Below are positions 34,115 to 42,247 of a stretch of DNA of 64,000 nucleotides, piece after piece. How positions within the stretch are numbered: the stretch's first letter is position 1; every line of letters starts with the position of its first letter. Source of the DNA: UBA8190 sp003453695 (lineage in GTDB: Bacteria; Actinomycetota; Acidimicrobiia; Acidimicrobiales; UBA8190); the NCBI GenBank assembly GCA_036796975.1, contig DAIRBY010000007.1, positions 1-64,000 of the forward strand. Reading direction: 5' to 3'. The translations under genes and the position numbers were made by a program. The notes beneath the pieces were generated by a model, which was not told the DNA's origin, did no database searches, and saw only the letters and a program-made list of their open reading frames with translations.

Positions 34115-35533
34115 GGGCGGGCCGGACAGCGCCGGCGCCGCCGGCGGCGGTGAGGCGCCCGGCGGCCCCGACAGCCACAGGGCCACCAGGTCGGGCAGGT
34201 CACCTGCCACGAGCCCGACCGGCCGGCCCAGGGCGGCGGCGGCTCCGTGCACGTGGGCGCCGAGCGCCGCCGCGGTGAGCGGGTCCAGGCGCCGAGCGGC
34301 GAAGGCGCCGATCACCCCCGACAGCACGTCGCCCGTGCCGGCGGTGGCGAGACGCGGCGTTCCCTTCACCGCCAGGCGCACCGATCCGCCCGGTTCGGCC
34401 ACGATCGTGGTGGGCCCCTTGAGCAGGACCACGGCGTCGAGGGCGGCGGCGGCGTCGAGGGCGGCGCCGATGTGGTCGACCCCGGGACGGCTCCCGGTCA
34501 GGTGGCTGAACTCCCCCTCGTGCGGGGTGAGCACGACCGAGCCCTCGGTCCCGGCCAGCACCTCGGCCGCCTCGTCCCCGGTGCCCAGCGCGTACAGCCC
34601 GTCGGCGTCGACCACCACCGTGCCCGGGAACGTCTCGACCAGGCGCCGCACCTCCCGGGCCGTGGACGTGGAGCGCCCCAGGCCGGGGCCGATGACGAGC
34701 GCCTTGCAGCGATCGGCCATGCGCAAGGCGTCGGCCGACCATCCCGTGGCGGGCAGCGCCGTGCTCACCGCCTCGGGCACGGGCAGCTCGTCGGGGTCGG
34801 CCCCCGGGACCCCCAGGCGCACCATTCCCGCCCCGGCCCGGTAGGCGCCCATGGCGCACAGCCCGGCGGCGCCGGTCATCCCCGGCGAGCCCGCCACCAC
34901 CGCCACCGCCGACTGCCACTTGTGGGCGGCGCGCTGGCGGGGCGGCAACAAGGCGGCCACGTCGGCGTCCTCCATCACCATGGTGCGCGCCCGCGACACG
35001 TCGAGGCCGATGTCGGCCACCTCGACCCGGCCGGCCAAGAGCGGGCCGTCGCCCTGGAGCAGCCCGGGCTTGAGGGCGGCGAAGGTCACCGTGACGTCGG
35101 CGCGCAGCGGCTCCCCGTGGGCCTCGCCGGTGTCGCCGTCCACCCCCGAGGGGATGTCGACGGCGAGCACCCGCACCCCGCCCGGCACCGACGGCGCCTT
35201 GTACTCCCCCCGGAAGCCGGTGCCGTAGGCGGCGTCGACGACCAAGTCGACGTCGCGTCCCGGCCCGATCCGCTCGGGAGCGGCGTCGGCCTCCACCACC
35301 TCAACACGCGCCCCGCGCCGCGCCAGGCGCCCGGCGGCCACCTTGCCGTCGGCGCCGTTGTTGCCCTTGCCCGCCACCACCACCACCCGCCGCCCGTAGG
35401 CGCCACCCATGAGGCGCAGGGCGGCGACGGCGACAGCGGTCCCGGCCCGCTCGACGAGCACCGACTCGGCCACGGTGTGGTGGGCCTCGGCGTCGATGGC
35501 CCGCATTTCCGAGACGGTGACCACCGGCTTCAC
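34106..35533 (-). CDS. nnr: Bifunctional NAD(P)H-hydrate epimerase/ADP-dependent dehydratase
   Basis: Repairs hydrated NAD(P)H. The N-terminal YjeF_N epimerase (residues 1-210) shows VSEMRAIDAEAH, VVVVAGKGNNGADGKVAA and DIPSGVDGDTG; the C-terminal ribokinase-like dehydratase has VVAGSPGMTGAAGLCAMGAYRAGAGMV, VLTPHEGEFSHLTG, LLKGPTTIV and the signature TAGTGDVLSGVIGAFAA. 475 aa from the GTG at 35533, which overlaps acpS's stop (GTGA). Confidence 0.94.
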   Translation of the reverse strand: MKPVVTVSEMRAIDAEAHHTVAESVLVERAGTAVAVAALRLMGGAYGRRVVVVAGKGNNGADGKVAAGRLARRGARVEVVEADAAPERIGPGRDVDLVVDAAYGTGFRGEYKAPSVPGGVRVLAVDIPSGVDGDTGEAHGEPLRADVTVTFAALKPGLLQGDGPLLAGRVEVADIGLDVSRARTMVMEDADVAALLPPRQRAAHKWQSAVAVVAGSPGMTGAAGLCAMGAYRAGAGMVRLGVPGADPDELPVPEAVSTALPATGWSADALRMADRCKALVIGPGLGRSTSTAREVRRLVETFPGTVVVDADGLYALGTGDEAAEVLAGTEGSVVLTPHEGEFSHLTGSRPGVDHIGAALDAAAALDAVVLLKGPTTIVAEPGGSVRLAVKGTPRLATAGTGDVLSGVIGAFAARRLDPLTAAALGAHVHGAAAALGRPVGLVAGDLPDLVALWLSGPPGASPPPAAPALSGPPRG

Positions 35534-35985
35534 GGCCACACCGCCTCCGCCACCACGGCGGCCACAGCTAGGGAGTCGGTGTGGCTCAGGGAGAGGTGCC
35601 AGCGCTCCACGCCCCGCCCCGACGCCAGCTCGGCGGCCCGCCCGGCCAGCAGCACGCCGGGGGCGCCCGACTCGGCGCGCACCACCTCGACGTCGCGCCA
35701 CGCCACGGCGCCGATGCCCACCCCGAGCGCCTTCACCACCGCCTCTTTGGCGGCGAAGCGTGCCGCCAGACGAGCGCTCGGATCGGAGACCCGTGCCGCG
35801 TAGGCGCGCTCGGCGTCGGTGAAGAGCCGGCCGGCCAGGCCGGGGCGCCGCACGAGGGCCCGTCGCAGCCGGTCGATGTCGACGGCGTCGACGCCCACGC
35901 CGCGCACCGCGCCCTCGGGGACCGGCCCCTCCGGCGACGGCCCCCCGGGGACCGCCCCCGCCGACACTGGCGGGACCGGCGTCAC
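35530..35985 (-). CDS. acpS: Holo-[acyl-carrier-protein] synthase
   Basis: Attaches phosphopantetheine to ACP. VGVDAVDIDRLRRAL (Mg-binding Asp), FAAKEAVVKALGVGI (Glu) and WHLSLSHTDSLAVAAVV are the family motifs. Starting at the GTG that overlaps the glmS stop (GTGA) gives 151 aa with about 28 extra N-terminal residues rich in Pro/Gly/Glu; the in-frame GTG just before RGVGVDAVD would give the usual 120-odd aa. The start is unresolved. Confidence 0.9.
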   Translation of the reverse strand: MTPVPPVSAGAVPGGPSPEGPVPEGAVRGVGVDAVDIDRLRRALVRRPGLAGRLFTDAERAYAARVSDPSARLAARFAAKEAVVKALGVGIGAVAWRDVEVVRAESGAPGVLLAGRAAELASGRGVERWHLSLSHTDSLAVAAVVAEAVWP

Positions 35986-37844
35986 TCCACCGTGACGGTC
36001 TTGGCCAGGTTGCGGGGCCGGTCGGGGTCGAGCCCGTTGGCCGTGGCCACGTGATAGGCGAATTGCTGCAGCGGCACCACGTCGAGGACGGGGGCGAACA
36101 ACGGGTGGGTCTCGGGCACCCACAGCACCTCGTCGGCCTGGGCGGCCGCCTCTTCGTGACCGTCGTTGGCCACGAGCACCACGGTGGCGCCCCGGGTGCG
36201 CACCTCGGCCACGTTGGCCATGAGCTTCTCCCACACCGGCGTGCGGGTGGCCACCGCCACCACCACCGTGCCCGGCTCGATCAGGGCGATGGGGCCGTGC
36301 TTGAGCTCGCCGGCCGGGTACCCCTCGGCGCGGACGTAGGCGATCTCCTTCAACTTGAGCGCGCCTTCGAGCGCCACCGGCAGCCCGACGTGGCGTCCCA
36401 GGAAGAAGAAGTCGCGCACGTCTTTGAACCGGTTGGCCACCCGGGCCACCTCGTCATGACGCGCCAGAGTCTTGGAGACGAGCCCGGGCAGCGCCGTCAG
36501 GTCGGCGAAGAGCAGGCGGGAGTCGGCCGGGGACAGCACGCCGCGCAGCTGGGCGAGATAGAGCGCCAGCACCTCCATGGCGGCCAGCTGGGCCAGGTGC
36601 GTCTTGGTGGCGGCCACGCCGATCTCGGGGCCGGCGCGGGTGTAGAGCACCCCGTCGGCCTCGCGCGCCATCGACGAGTCGACGACGTTGGCGACGGCGA
36701 GCACCTTGGCCCCCCATTGCCGCGCCTCGCGCAGCGCCTGGAGGGTGTCGATGGTCTCGCCCGACTGGCTGATCCCCACCACCAGGGCACGGTCGTCGAG
36801 CACGGGGTCGCGGTAGCGGAACTCCGAGGCGATGTCGACCTCGCAGCCGATGCGGGCCCAGTGCTCGAAGGCGTACTTGGCGACGAGCCCGGCGTGATAG
36901 CTCGAGCCGCACGCCACCAGCACCACCCGCTCCACGTCGGCCAGCTCCTCGGGCCCGATGCGCAGCTCGTCGAGGGCGAAGGTGCCCTCGGGGCGCAGCC
37001 GGCCGAGCAGGGTGTCGGCCACGGCCTGGGGCTGCTCGAGCATCTCCTTGCTCATGAAGTCGGGCTGGCCGCCCTTCTCGGCGGCCTCGAGGTCGTAGTC
37101 GACCTCGAGGGGCGGGAGGTCGATGGCCTTGCCGGCCACGGTGGTGACGCGCATGGACCCGGGACGCATCTCGACCACCTGGTCGTCGTCGATGGCCCAC
37201 AGCCGGCGGGTGCGGCCCAGGATGGCGGGGATGTCGGAGGCCACGTACGCCTCGGGACGCATCCCGGCCTCCTCGCCGTCGCGCACGCCCACGATGAGCG
37301 GCGACACCCGGCGGGCGGCCACCAGGGTGCCGGGCTCCCCCGAGGTCACCACGACGACGGCGAAGGCGCCCCGGATGTGGCGCAGGGTGGCCCGCACCGC
37401 CTCGGCCAGAGACGCGCCACCGGACAGCTCGTCCTCGACCATGTGGGCGAACACCTCGGTGTCGGTGTCGGAGGTGAAGACGTGCCCGTCGGCTGCCAGC
37501 TTGGCCGCCAGCTCGCGGTAGTTCTCGATGATGCCGTTGTGCACCACCGCCACCCGCCCGGTGCAGTCGAGATGGGGATGGGCGTTCTGCTCGGTGGGAT
37601 GGCCGTGGGTGGCCCATCTGGTGTGTCCGATGCCCGACGTCACCGGGCGCGGGCTTCCGTCCACGACGCGCCGCAGGTCGTCGAGCGAGTGCGTGCCGCG
37701 CGCCGCGCGCGCCCGCCACAGCTCACCGCCGGCCTGGAGCACCACCCCGGCCGAGTCGTATCCCCGGTACTCGAGGCGCTCGAGCCCGTCCAGGAGCACG
37801 TCCACCACGCCGTCGCCACCGGTGGCGCCGATGATCCCGCACAT
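35982..37844 (-). CDS. glmS: Glutamine-fructose-6-phosphate aminotransferase (isomerising)
   Basis: Makes glucosamine-6-phosphate for peptidoglycan. The N-terminal nucleophile is Cys2 (MCGIIGATG), with GYDSAGV, GHTRWATHG and HNGIIENYREL of the glutaminase domain. Two SIS domains follow (VACGSSYHAGLV, VGISQSGETIDTL, and FFLGRHVGLPVALEGALKLKE), ending in LAKTVTVE. 620 aa, typical. It is transcribed with glmM 9 bases upstream, pairing successive steps toward UDP-GlcNAc. Confidence 0.97.
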   Translation of the reverse strand: MCGIIGATGGDGVVDVLLDGLERLEYRGYDSAGVVLQAGGELWRARAARGTHSLDDLRRVVDGSPRPVTSGIGHTRWATHGHPTEQNAHPHLDCTGRVAVVHNGIIENYRELAAKLAADGHVFTSDTDTEVFAHMVEDELSGGASLAEAVRATLRHIRGAFAVVVVTSGEPGTLVAARRVSPLIVGVRDGEEAGMRPEAYVASDIPAILGRTRRLWAIDDDQVVEMRPGSMRVTTVAGKAIDLPPLEVDYDLEAAEKGGQPDFMSKEMLEQPQAVADTLLGRLRPEGTFALDELRIGPEELADVERVVLVACGSSYHAGLVAKYAFEHWARIGCEVDIASEFRYRDPVLDDRALVVGISQSGETIDTLQALREARQWGAKVLAVANVVDSSMAREADGVLYTRAGPEIGVAATKTHLAQLAAMEVLALYLAQLRGVLSPADSRLLFADLTALPGLVSKTLARHDEVARVANRFKDVRDFFFLGRHVGLPVALEGALKLKEIAYVRAEGYPAGELKHGPIALIEPGTVVVAVATRTPVWEKLMANVAEVRTRGATVVLVANDGHEEAAAQADEVLWVPETHPLFAPVLDVVPLQQFAYHVATANGLDPDRPRNLAKTVTVE

Positions 37845-37853
37845 GCGAACAGG

Positions 37854-39218
37854 TTATGCCGACGGCTGCCCGGCGCCGACGGCGTCCGCCCTGGCCACGG
37901 CGACGACCAGGCGCTCGGCGGCGGAGACGGCGCCGTCGTGCTCGGGGGCCTCCACCATGACGCGCACCACCGCCTCGGTGCCGCTGGCCCGCAGCACCAC
38001 CCGGCCCCGCTCGCCCAGCTCGCCGCGCACCTTGGCCAGCTCCTCCTGCACCGGGGTGCTGTCGACGGCGCGCAACGGATCGGGCACCGACACGTTGCGC
38101 AGCACTTGGGGGAGCTTGGTCATCGACGAGCGGGCCAGTTCCGACAGGGGGCGGCCCGAGCGGCGCACCAGGTCGAGCAGCAGCACGCCGGTGAGCGCGC
38201 CGTCACCGGTGGTGGACAGCTGGCGGAACACGATGTGCCCGGACTGCTCCCCGCCCAGCGACAACCCGTCGGCCTCGAGCGCCTCGAGCACGTAGCGGTC
38301 GCCGACAGGCGTCTCGCGCACGGCGATGCCGTGCTCGGCCATGGCGAGGCGCAGGCCCAGGTTCGACATCACCGTGACGACGACGGTGTTGCCGGCCAAC
38401 CGTCCCCGCCCGGCCAGGTCGAGGGCGAACATGGCCATGAGCTCGTCCCCGTCCACCAGGGCACCGGTCTCGTCGACGGCGATGAGCCGGTCGGCATCGC
38501 CGTCGAGGGCGAGGCCGACCTCGGCGCCCGTCTCGATCACCCGCGCCTGGAGCGCCTCCGGGAAGGTGGAGCCGCAGCCGGCGTTGATGTTGGCGCCGTC
38601 GGGCTCGTCGAAGATGGCCTCGACGTCGGCGCCCAGCCGCCGGAGCACCGCCGGCGCCACGCGGCTGGCCGAGCCGTTGGCACAGTCGACGACGACGCGC
38701 ACACCGGTCAGGTCGCCTTCGGACAGCGACGACAGGTGGTCCACGTAGTCGTCGGCCACGGCCGGGTCGGGCCCGAGCATGCCGACGGCCTGACCGGTGG
38801 GCAGGCGCACCTGCCGGGCCCGGCCGCTCAAGATCCCCTCCAGCTCCGCCTCGACCTGCTCCTCGACGGCGTCGGGCAGCTTCAGCCCTCCGGCGGCGAA
38901 CAGCTTCACGCCGTTGTCGTCGAAGGGGTTGTGCGAGGCCGACACCACCGCCGCGGGCACGCCGCGCACCTGCGACACCCACGCCACCGCCGGGGTGGGG
39001 AGCACGCCGAGGTCCACGACGTCGGCGCCTTCACTGGCGAGCCCCGTGGACAGCGCCGCTTGCAGCAGCGTCCCGGAACGGCGCGTGTCGCGTCCGACGA
39101 CGAAGGTGGTGGCGGGAAGGACCCGGGCGGCGGCCCGTCCCAGGGCCAGGACCAGCTCCACGCCGAGCTCGGCGTTGGCGACGCCGCGGATGCCGTCCGT
39201 GCCGAAACGGACCCCCAA
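37854..39218 (-). CDS. glmM: Phosphoglucosamine mutase
   Basis: Converts glucosamine-6-P to glucosamine-1-P. It opens RFGTDGIRGVAN; the phosphoserine loop is VSASHNPFDDNGVK at about residue 105, the Mg site LALDGDADRLIAVDE near 240, GGEQSGHIVF and the C-terminal phosphate site LRASGTEAVVRVMVEA. 454 aa. The start is a TTG at 39218; no ATG or GTG gives the correct N-terminus. It follows rpsI by 9 bases with no obvious ribosome site, so it probably depends on rpsI translation. Confidence 0.95.
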   Translation of the reverse strand: MGVRFGTDGIRGVANAELGVELVLALGRAAARVLPATTFVVGRDTRRSGTLLQAALSTGLASEGADVVDLGVLPTPAVAWVSQVRGVPAAVVSASHNPFDDNGVKLFAAGGLKLPDAVEEQVEAELEGILSGRARQVRLPTGQAVGMLGPDPAVADDYVDHLSSLSEGDLTGVRVVVDCANGSASRVAPAVLRRLGADVEAIFDEPDGANINAGCGSTFPEALQARVIETGAEVGLALDGDADRLIAVDETGALVDGDELMAMFALDLAGRGRLAGNTVVVTVMSNLGLRLAMAEHGIAVRETPVGDRYVLEALEADGLSLGGEQSGHIVFRQLSTTGDGALTGVLLLDLVRRSGRPLSELARSSMTKLPQVLRNVSVPDPLRAVDSTPVQEELAKVRGELGERGRVVLRASGTEAVVRVMVEAPEHDGAVSAAERLVVAVARADAVGAGQPSA

Positions 39219-39227
39219 GGCGGCCGG

Positions 39228-39668
39228 CTACCGCTTCGAGTACTGCGGGGCCTTGCGGGCCTTCTTGAGGCCGTACTTCTTGCTCTCCTTCTCGCGGGCG
39301 TCGCGGGTGAGGAGCCCGGCCTTCTTGAGGGTGGTGCGCAGCTCGGGGTCCACCACCACCATGGACCGGGCGATGCCGAGGCGCAGCGCCCCGGCCTGGC
39401 CCGAGACGCCGCCGCCGTCGATGGTGGCGTCGATGTCCCAACTCTCGGCGGTGTTGGTGAGCCGCAGCGGCTCGGTCACCACCATGCGGTGGGTGGCGGA
39501 GGTGAAGTACTGCTCGATGGGGCGGCGGTTCACGGTGATGGCACCCTGCCCGGGGCGCAACCGCACCCGGGCCACGGCCGCCTTGCGCCGTCCGGTGGTC
39601 TGGCTCAGCGGGGCGGGCCGCTTGGTGGTGGTGGTGGTGGCGGCGGCGGTGGCGGTGGTGCTGGACAC
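39228..39668 (-). CDS. rpsI: 30S ribosomal protein S9
   Basis: Small-subunit protein whose C-terminal tail reaches the P-site tRNA: it ends KKARKAPQYSKR as in the family. Core motifs are GRRKAAVARVRLRPGQGAITVNRRPIEQYF and GGGVSGQAGALRLGIARSMV. The first 20 residues are a Ser/Thr/Ala run (five Thr in a row) made by a triplet repeat in the DNA and are likely disordered. GTG start; the pair with rplM is conserved across bacteria. Confidence 0.97.
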   Translation of the reverse strand: MSSTTATAAATTTTTKRPAPLSQTTGRRKAAVARVRLRPGQGAITVNRRPIEQYFTSATHRMVVTEPLRLTNTAESWDIDATIDGGGVSGQAGALRLGIARSMVVVDPELRTTLKKAGLLTRDAREKESKKYGLKKARKAPQYSKR

Positions 39669-39712
39669 TGGGGCGTCGTCCTTTCCTGCTGCGTGCGGTG
39701 GCCGGCCCGGCG

Positions 39713-40165
39713 CTAGGTACGCGCCTTGGCCCGCTCGGGCAGCGCCAAGGGCTCGGGTTGCTGGGCGGCGTGGGGGTGGTCCGGACCGGCGTACACCTTC
39801 AGCTTGTTGAGCTGGGCGCGGCCCAGACGGGTCCGGGGCAGCATGCCCCGCACCGCCCGGCGCACCAGCTCCTCCGGCTGGCGCTCGAGCAGCTCGGCGT
39901 AGCTCTGCGACTTGAGCCCGCCGGGATAGCCACTGTGGCGATAGGCCAGCTTGGCGTCCGCCTTGTCGGCGGTGAGCACGACCTTGGCGGCGTTCACCAC
40001 GATGACGTGGTCCCCGGTGTCGACGTGGGGGGCGAAGATCGGCTTGTGCTTGCCCCGCAGCAACGACGCCACCGTGGTGGCCAGGCGCCCGAGCACGGCG
40101 CCGTCGGCGTCGACGACGTGCCAGCTCTTGTCGATGTGGTCCGGCTTCGGGAAGAACGTGCGCAC
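39713..40165 (-). CDS. rplM: 50S ribosomal protein L13
   Basis: Early-assembly large-subunit protein. WHVVDADGAVLGRLATTVASLLRGKHKP, VDTGDHVIVVNAAKV, YRHSGYPGGLK and VRGMLPRTRLGR are the family's conserved blocks. The GTG at 40165 (VRTFFPKPDHIDKSW) is chosen by homology and has AGGA 7 bases upstream; 150 aa. It is the first gene of the rplM-rpsI-glmM-glmS transcript. Confidence 0.96.
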   Translation of the reverse strand: MRTFFPKPDHIDKSWHVVDADGAVLGRLATTVASLLRGKHKPIFAPHVDTGDHVIVVNAAKVVLTADKADAKLAYRHSGYPGGLKSQSYAELLERQPEELVRRAVRGMLPRTRLGRAQLNKLKVYAGPDHPHAAQQPEPLALPERAKART

Positions 40166-40293
40166 GAGGGTGTCCTGGATCGAGAAGCGAGTACCGGCCG
40201 GTGACGCCGGCGACCTGGCGGAAAGCAACCCCCCGACCGCCGCGGCCGGCGCCGAGGGCGACGGATCAGGATACAGGACCTGCGGTGACGTGG

Positions 40294-40319
40294 GAAACCG
40301 TTCGTTCCCGTACGGTTTC
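40294..40319. promoter_or_regulatory. Palindrome upstream of the toxin-antitoxin remnant
   Basis: GAAACCGT (40294-40301) and ACGGTTTC (40312-40319) form a perfect 8-bp inverted repeat with a 10-base spacer, about 25 bases before the presumed antitoxin start. Such palindromes are usual autoregulatory sites for antitoxins; that role is inferred. Confidence 0.45.
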
Positions 40320-40344
40320 GTCCGGCGGTGCGGAGACTCAGGAC

Positions 40345-40545
40345 GTGCCCACCATCAGCGCCGACGACGTTCGCATCCCGGACGGCCTGTCCCGGGGCGC
40401 ACCCGCCCGGAGGGGCAGACCCCTCCGAGAGGTCCTCGACCTCCTGGCGCAGGCGCCGTCGCCAGACCCGGAGTTCGCCGACGACATGAAGCAAGTGGTC
40501 GCCAGCGGGGGACCACCGCCGTCCTCGCCGTGGGATCGGTCTTAG
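40345..40545 (+). CDS. Possible antitoxin of a decayed VapBC-like pair
   Basis: A 66-aa frame from a GTG (VPTISADDVRIPDGLS) ending in PEFADDMKQVVASGGPPPSSPWDRS-like sequence, split here as a helix DPEFADDMKQVVAS followed by a PPP-rich WDRS tail, resembling toxin-wrapping C-termini of antitoxins paired with PIN toxins. No certain DNA-binding motif is seen. Its stop lies inside the start of the PIN frame, as in real operons. An earlier GTG at 40285 is possible. Function inferred mostly from context. Confidence 0.45.
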   Translation: MPTISADDVRIPDGLSRGAPARRGRPLREVLDLLAQAPSPDPEFADDMKQVVASGGPPPSSPWDRS

Positions 40546-40972
40546 GCACCACCGTCTTCATCGACCTCGAGCGAGCAGCGCGGGCAACGCCCGGGTCCCG
40601 TCCCGCCGAGTTCGTCGGATGGAGCCTCGCACGGGCACTCGGTGAAGACGAGGAAGTCGCCATCTCTGCGATTACTGCTTCTGCGTCGCTCCATGGAGTT
40701 CACCGCGTCGACAGGCGATACCGGGCCCGCCGTGAAGTGTTCGTCGAGGCCGTCCTCTAGGTGGTGCCCGTGCTCCTTTCGATCTGCTGGCGGCGCGGGC
40801 CCACGCCAGGCTGTGGGCCGAATTGGCGGCCATGGGACTCGACGTGGGTGCCCACGACCGCATGGTGGCCGCCACGGCGGTGAGCGTCGGGTGGCAGGTG
40901 GCCACCGCCAGCATCCGGCACTTCGATCGCGTCCCCGGCCTCGAAGTCGTCGAAGTCCACGCCGGGCCGTAG
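40530..40972 (+). pseudogene. Decayed VapC-like PIN-domain toxin
   Basis: The frame from GTG 40530 reads VLGTTVFIDLERAAR, VAISAITASASLHGVHRVDRR and REVFVEAVL, then a TAG (40758-40760). Downstream, a frame displaced by one missing base near 40773 continues as PFDLLAARAHARLWAELAAM, GAHDRMVAATAV, ASIRHFDRVPGLEVVEV and stops at 40972. So one stop and a one-base deletion break it. Catalytic acids also appear lost: the first PIN Asp (usually DTTVFID) is Gly and the TASE Glu is Ala. It should be inactive. Confidence 0.85.
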
Positions 40973-41006
40973 CGACCCGATCCGGGAACTCGGGGTTGGC
41001 GGCGAG

Positions 41007-41777
41007 TCAGAAGTCCACCGAGACCAGGCACAGGCCGTGCGGGGGGGCCACCGAGGTGGCTCGAGAGCGGTCGCCCGAACGCAGCATGTCCACCACGTCC
41101 GAGGGCCGGCGCCGGGCCCGGCCCACGTCCACGAGCACCCCCACCATGGAGCGGACCATCTGGTGGCAGAAGGACTGGGCCGAGACGTCGAAGCGCAGCA
41201 GGCGCTCGCCGGGCCCCAGGCCGTCGGGGGCGGGCACCAGCTCCCGCCAGGTGGCGTCGAGGACCCTGCGCACGATGGGGGATGCCGGTTCCGTCCCGGG
41301 CGGGCGCCGGCAGAAGGCCCGGAAGTCGTGCTCGCCGAGAAGGGCGTCGGCCCCCGCCGCCATGGCCCGCAGGTCGAGCGGGCCGGGCACGTGCCAGGTG
41401 ATCCCGGCCAGGAGGGGATCGGCGGCGGCCGTCTCGAGCACGAGGTAGCGGTAGTGGCGGGCCCGAGCCGACCGCCGGGCGTCGAAGCTCTCGTCGACCT
41501 TGTCGGCGCGCCGTACCACCACGGCCGGACCGAGAAGGGTGTTCACGCTCTTCACCACCTTGGCGAGATCCACGTCGGCGCGCACGTCGAGGTGCACCAC
41601 CTGGCCCAGGGCGTGCACGCCGGCGTCGGTGCGCCCGGCGCAGGTGATCTCGACGGGATGGCGCACGACGGTGGCAACGGCGTCCGCCAGGGCCCCGCCC
41701 ACGGTGTGCTGGCCGGCCTGGGCGGCGAAGCCCCGGAACCCCGAGCCGTCATAGGCCACCTCGAGGCGGATCCGCAC
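41007..41777 (-). CDS. truA: tRNA pseudouridine(38-40) synthase
   Basis: Modifies the anticodon arm of tRNAs. VAYDGSGFRGFAAQAGQHTVGGAL and the catalytic Asp in CAGRTDAGVHALGQVVHL mark the family; SFCHQMVRSMVGVLVDVG is the C-terminal motif. The GTG at 41777 gives a normal 256 aa. A TTG at 41891 overlapping the rplQ stop (TTGA) would add 38 residues of charged Glu/Pro/Arg-rich sequence before the domain; which is used is open. It ends the alpha operon, as in other actinobacteria. Confidence 0.93.
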   Translation of the reverse strand: MRIRLEVAYDGSGFRGFAAQAGQHTVGGALADAVATVVRHPVEITCAGRTDAGVHALGQVVHLDVRADVDLAKVVKSVNTLLGPAVVVRRADKVDESFDARRSARARHYRYLVLETAAADPLLAGITWHVPGPLDLRAMAAGADALLGEHDFRAFCRRPPGTEPASPIVRRVLDATWRELVPAPDGLGPGERLLRFDVSAQSFCHQMVRSMVGVLVDVGRARRRPSDVVDMLRSGDRSRATSVAPPHGLCLVSVDF

Positions 41778-41887
41778 CGTGCTGGCCGGACGGGCGCTGC
41801 CGGGCTCTTCGGGCTCGGCCCGCTTCCTCTGGGGCTCGGCGCCGCCCCGCTCGGGCTCGGTGCCGTGCTGGTCCAGATCGAAGAGGG

Positions 41888-42241
41888 TCAAACCAGCTCG
41901 ATGCGCGCCATGGGCGCGCTGTCCCCCTGGCGGGGGCCCAGCTTGAGGATGCGGGTGTAGCCGCCCTGGCGATCGGCGTACCGCGGCCCGATCTCGGCGA
42001 AGAGCTTGTGGGCCATGTCCTTGTCCCTGATGAGCGCCACCACCCGGCGTTGGCGGTCCACGCCGCCCTTGCGCGCCGCGGTGATGCACTTCTCCACCAC
42101 GGGACGCAGCGCCTTGGCCTTGGCCTCGGTGGTTACGAGCGACTCGGCGGCGATCAACGACGCCACCAGGTTGCCGAGCATGGCCTTCTGGTGGGCGGCG
42201 TCACCTCCGAGGCGACGTCCCCTCCGGGGAGTGCCGAGCAC
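41888..42241 (-). CDS. rplQ: 50S ribosomal protein L17
   Basis: Large-subunit protein near the exit tunnel. The N-terminal RRGRRLGGDAAHQKAMLGNLVASLIAAESLVTTEAKAKAL and the C-terminal DRQGGYTRILKLGPRQGDSAPMARIELV match the family. 117 aa with a GTG start 6 bases after rpoA. Normal actinobacterial L17s often carry an acidic tail; this one does not. Confidence 0.97.
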   Translation of the reverse strand: MLGTPRRGRRLGGDAAHQKAMLGNLVASLIAAESLVTTEAKAKALRPVVEKCITAARKGGVDRQRRVVALIRDKDMAHKLFAEIGPRYADRQGGYTRILKLGPRQGDSAPMARIELV

Positions 42242-42247
42242 GACGCC

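Noticed and set aside
39621..39668. The triplet repeat at the start of rpsI as a regulatory microsatellite
   Set aside because: It is in frame and encodes a Thr/Ala run in a tail that varies in S9; no sign of phase variation.
36051..39716. A 1221-codon open frame on + across glmS, glmM and rpsI
   Set aside because: It is the antisense shadow of three clearly conserved genes; its composition (Gly/His/Ala/Leu) is typical of such GC-rich antisense frames.
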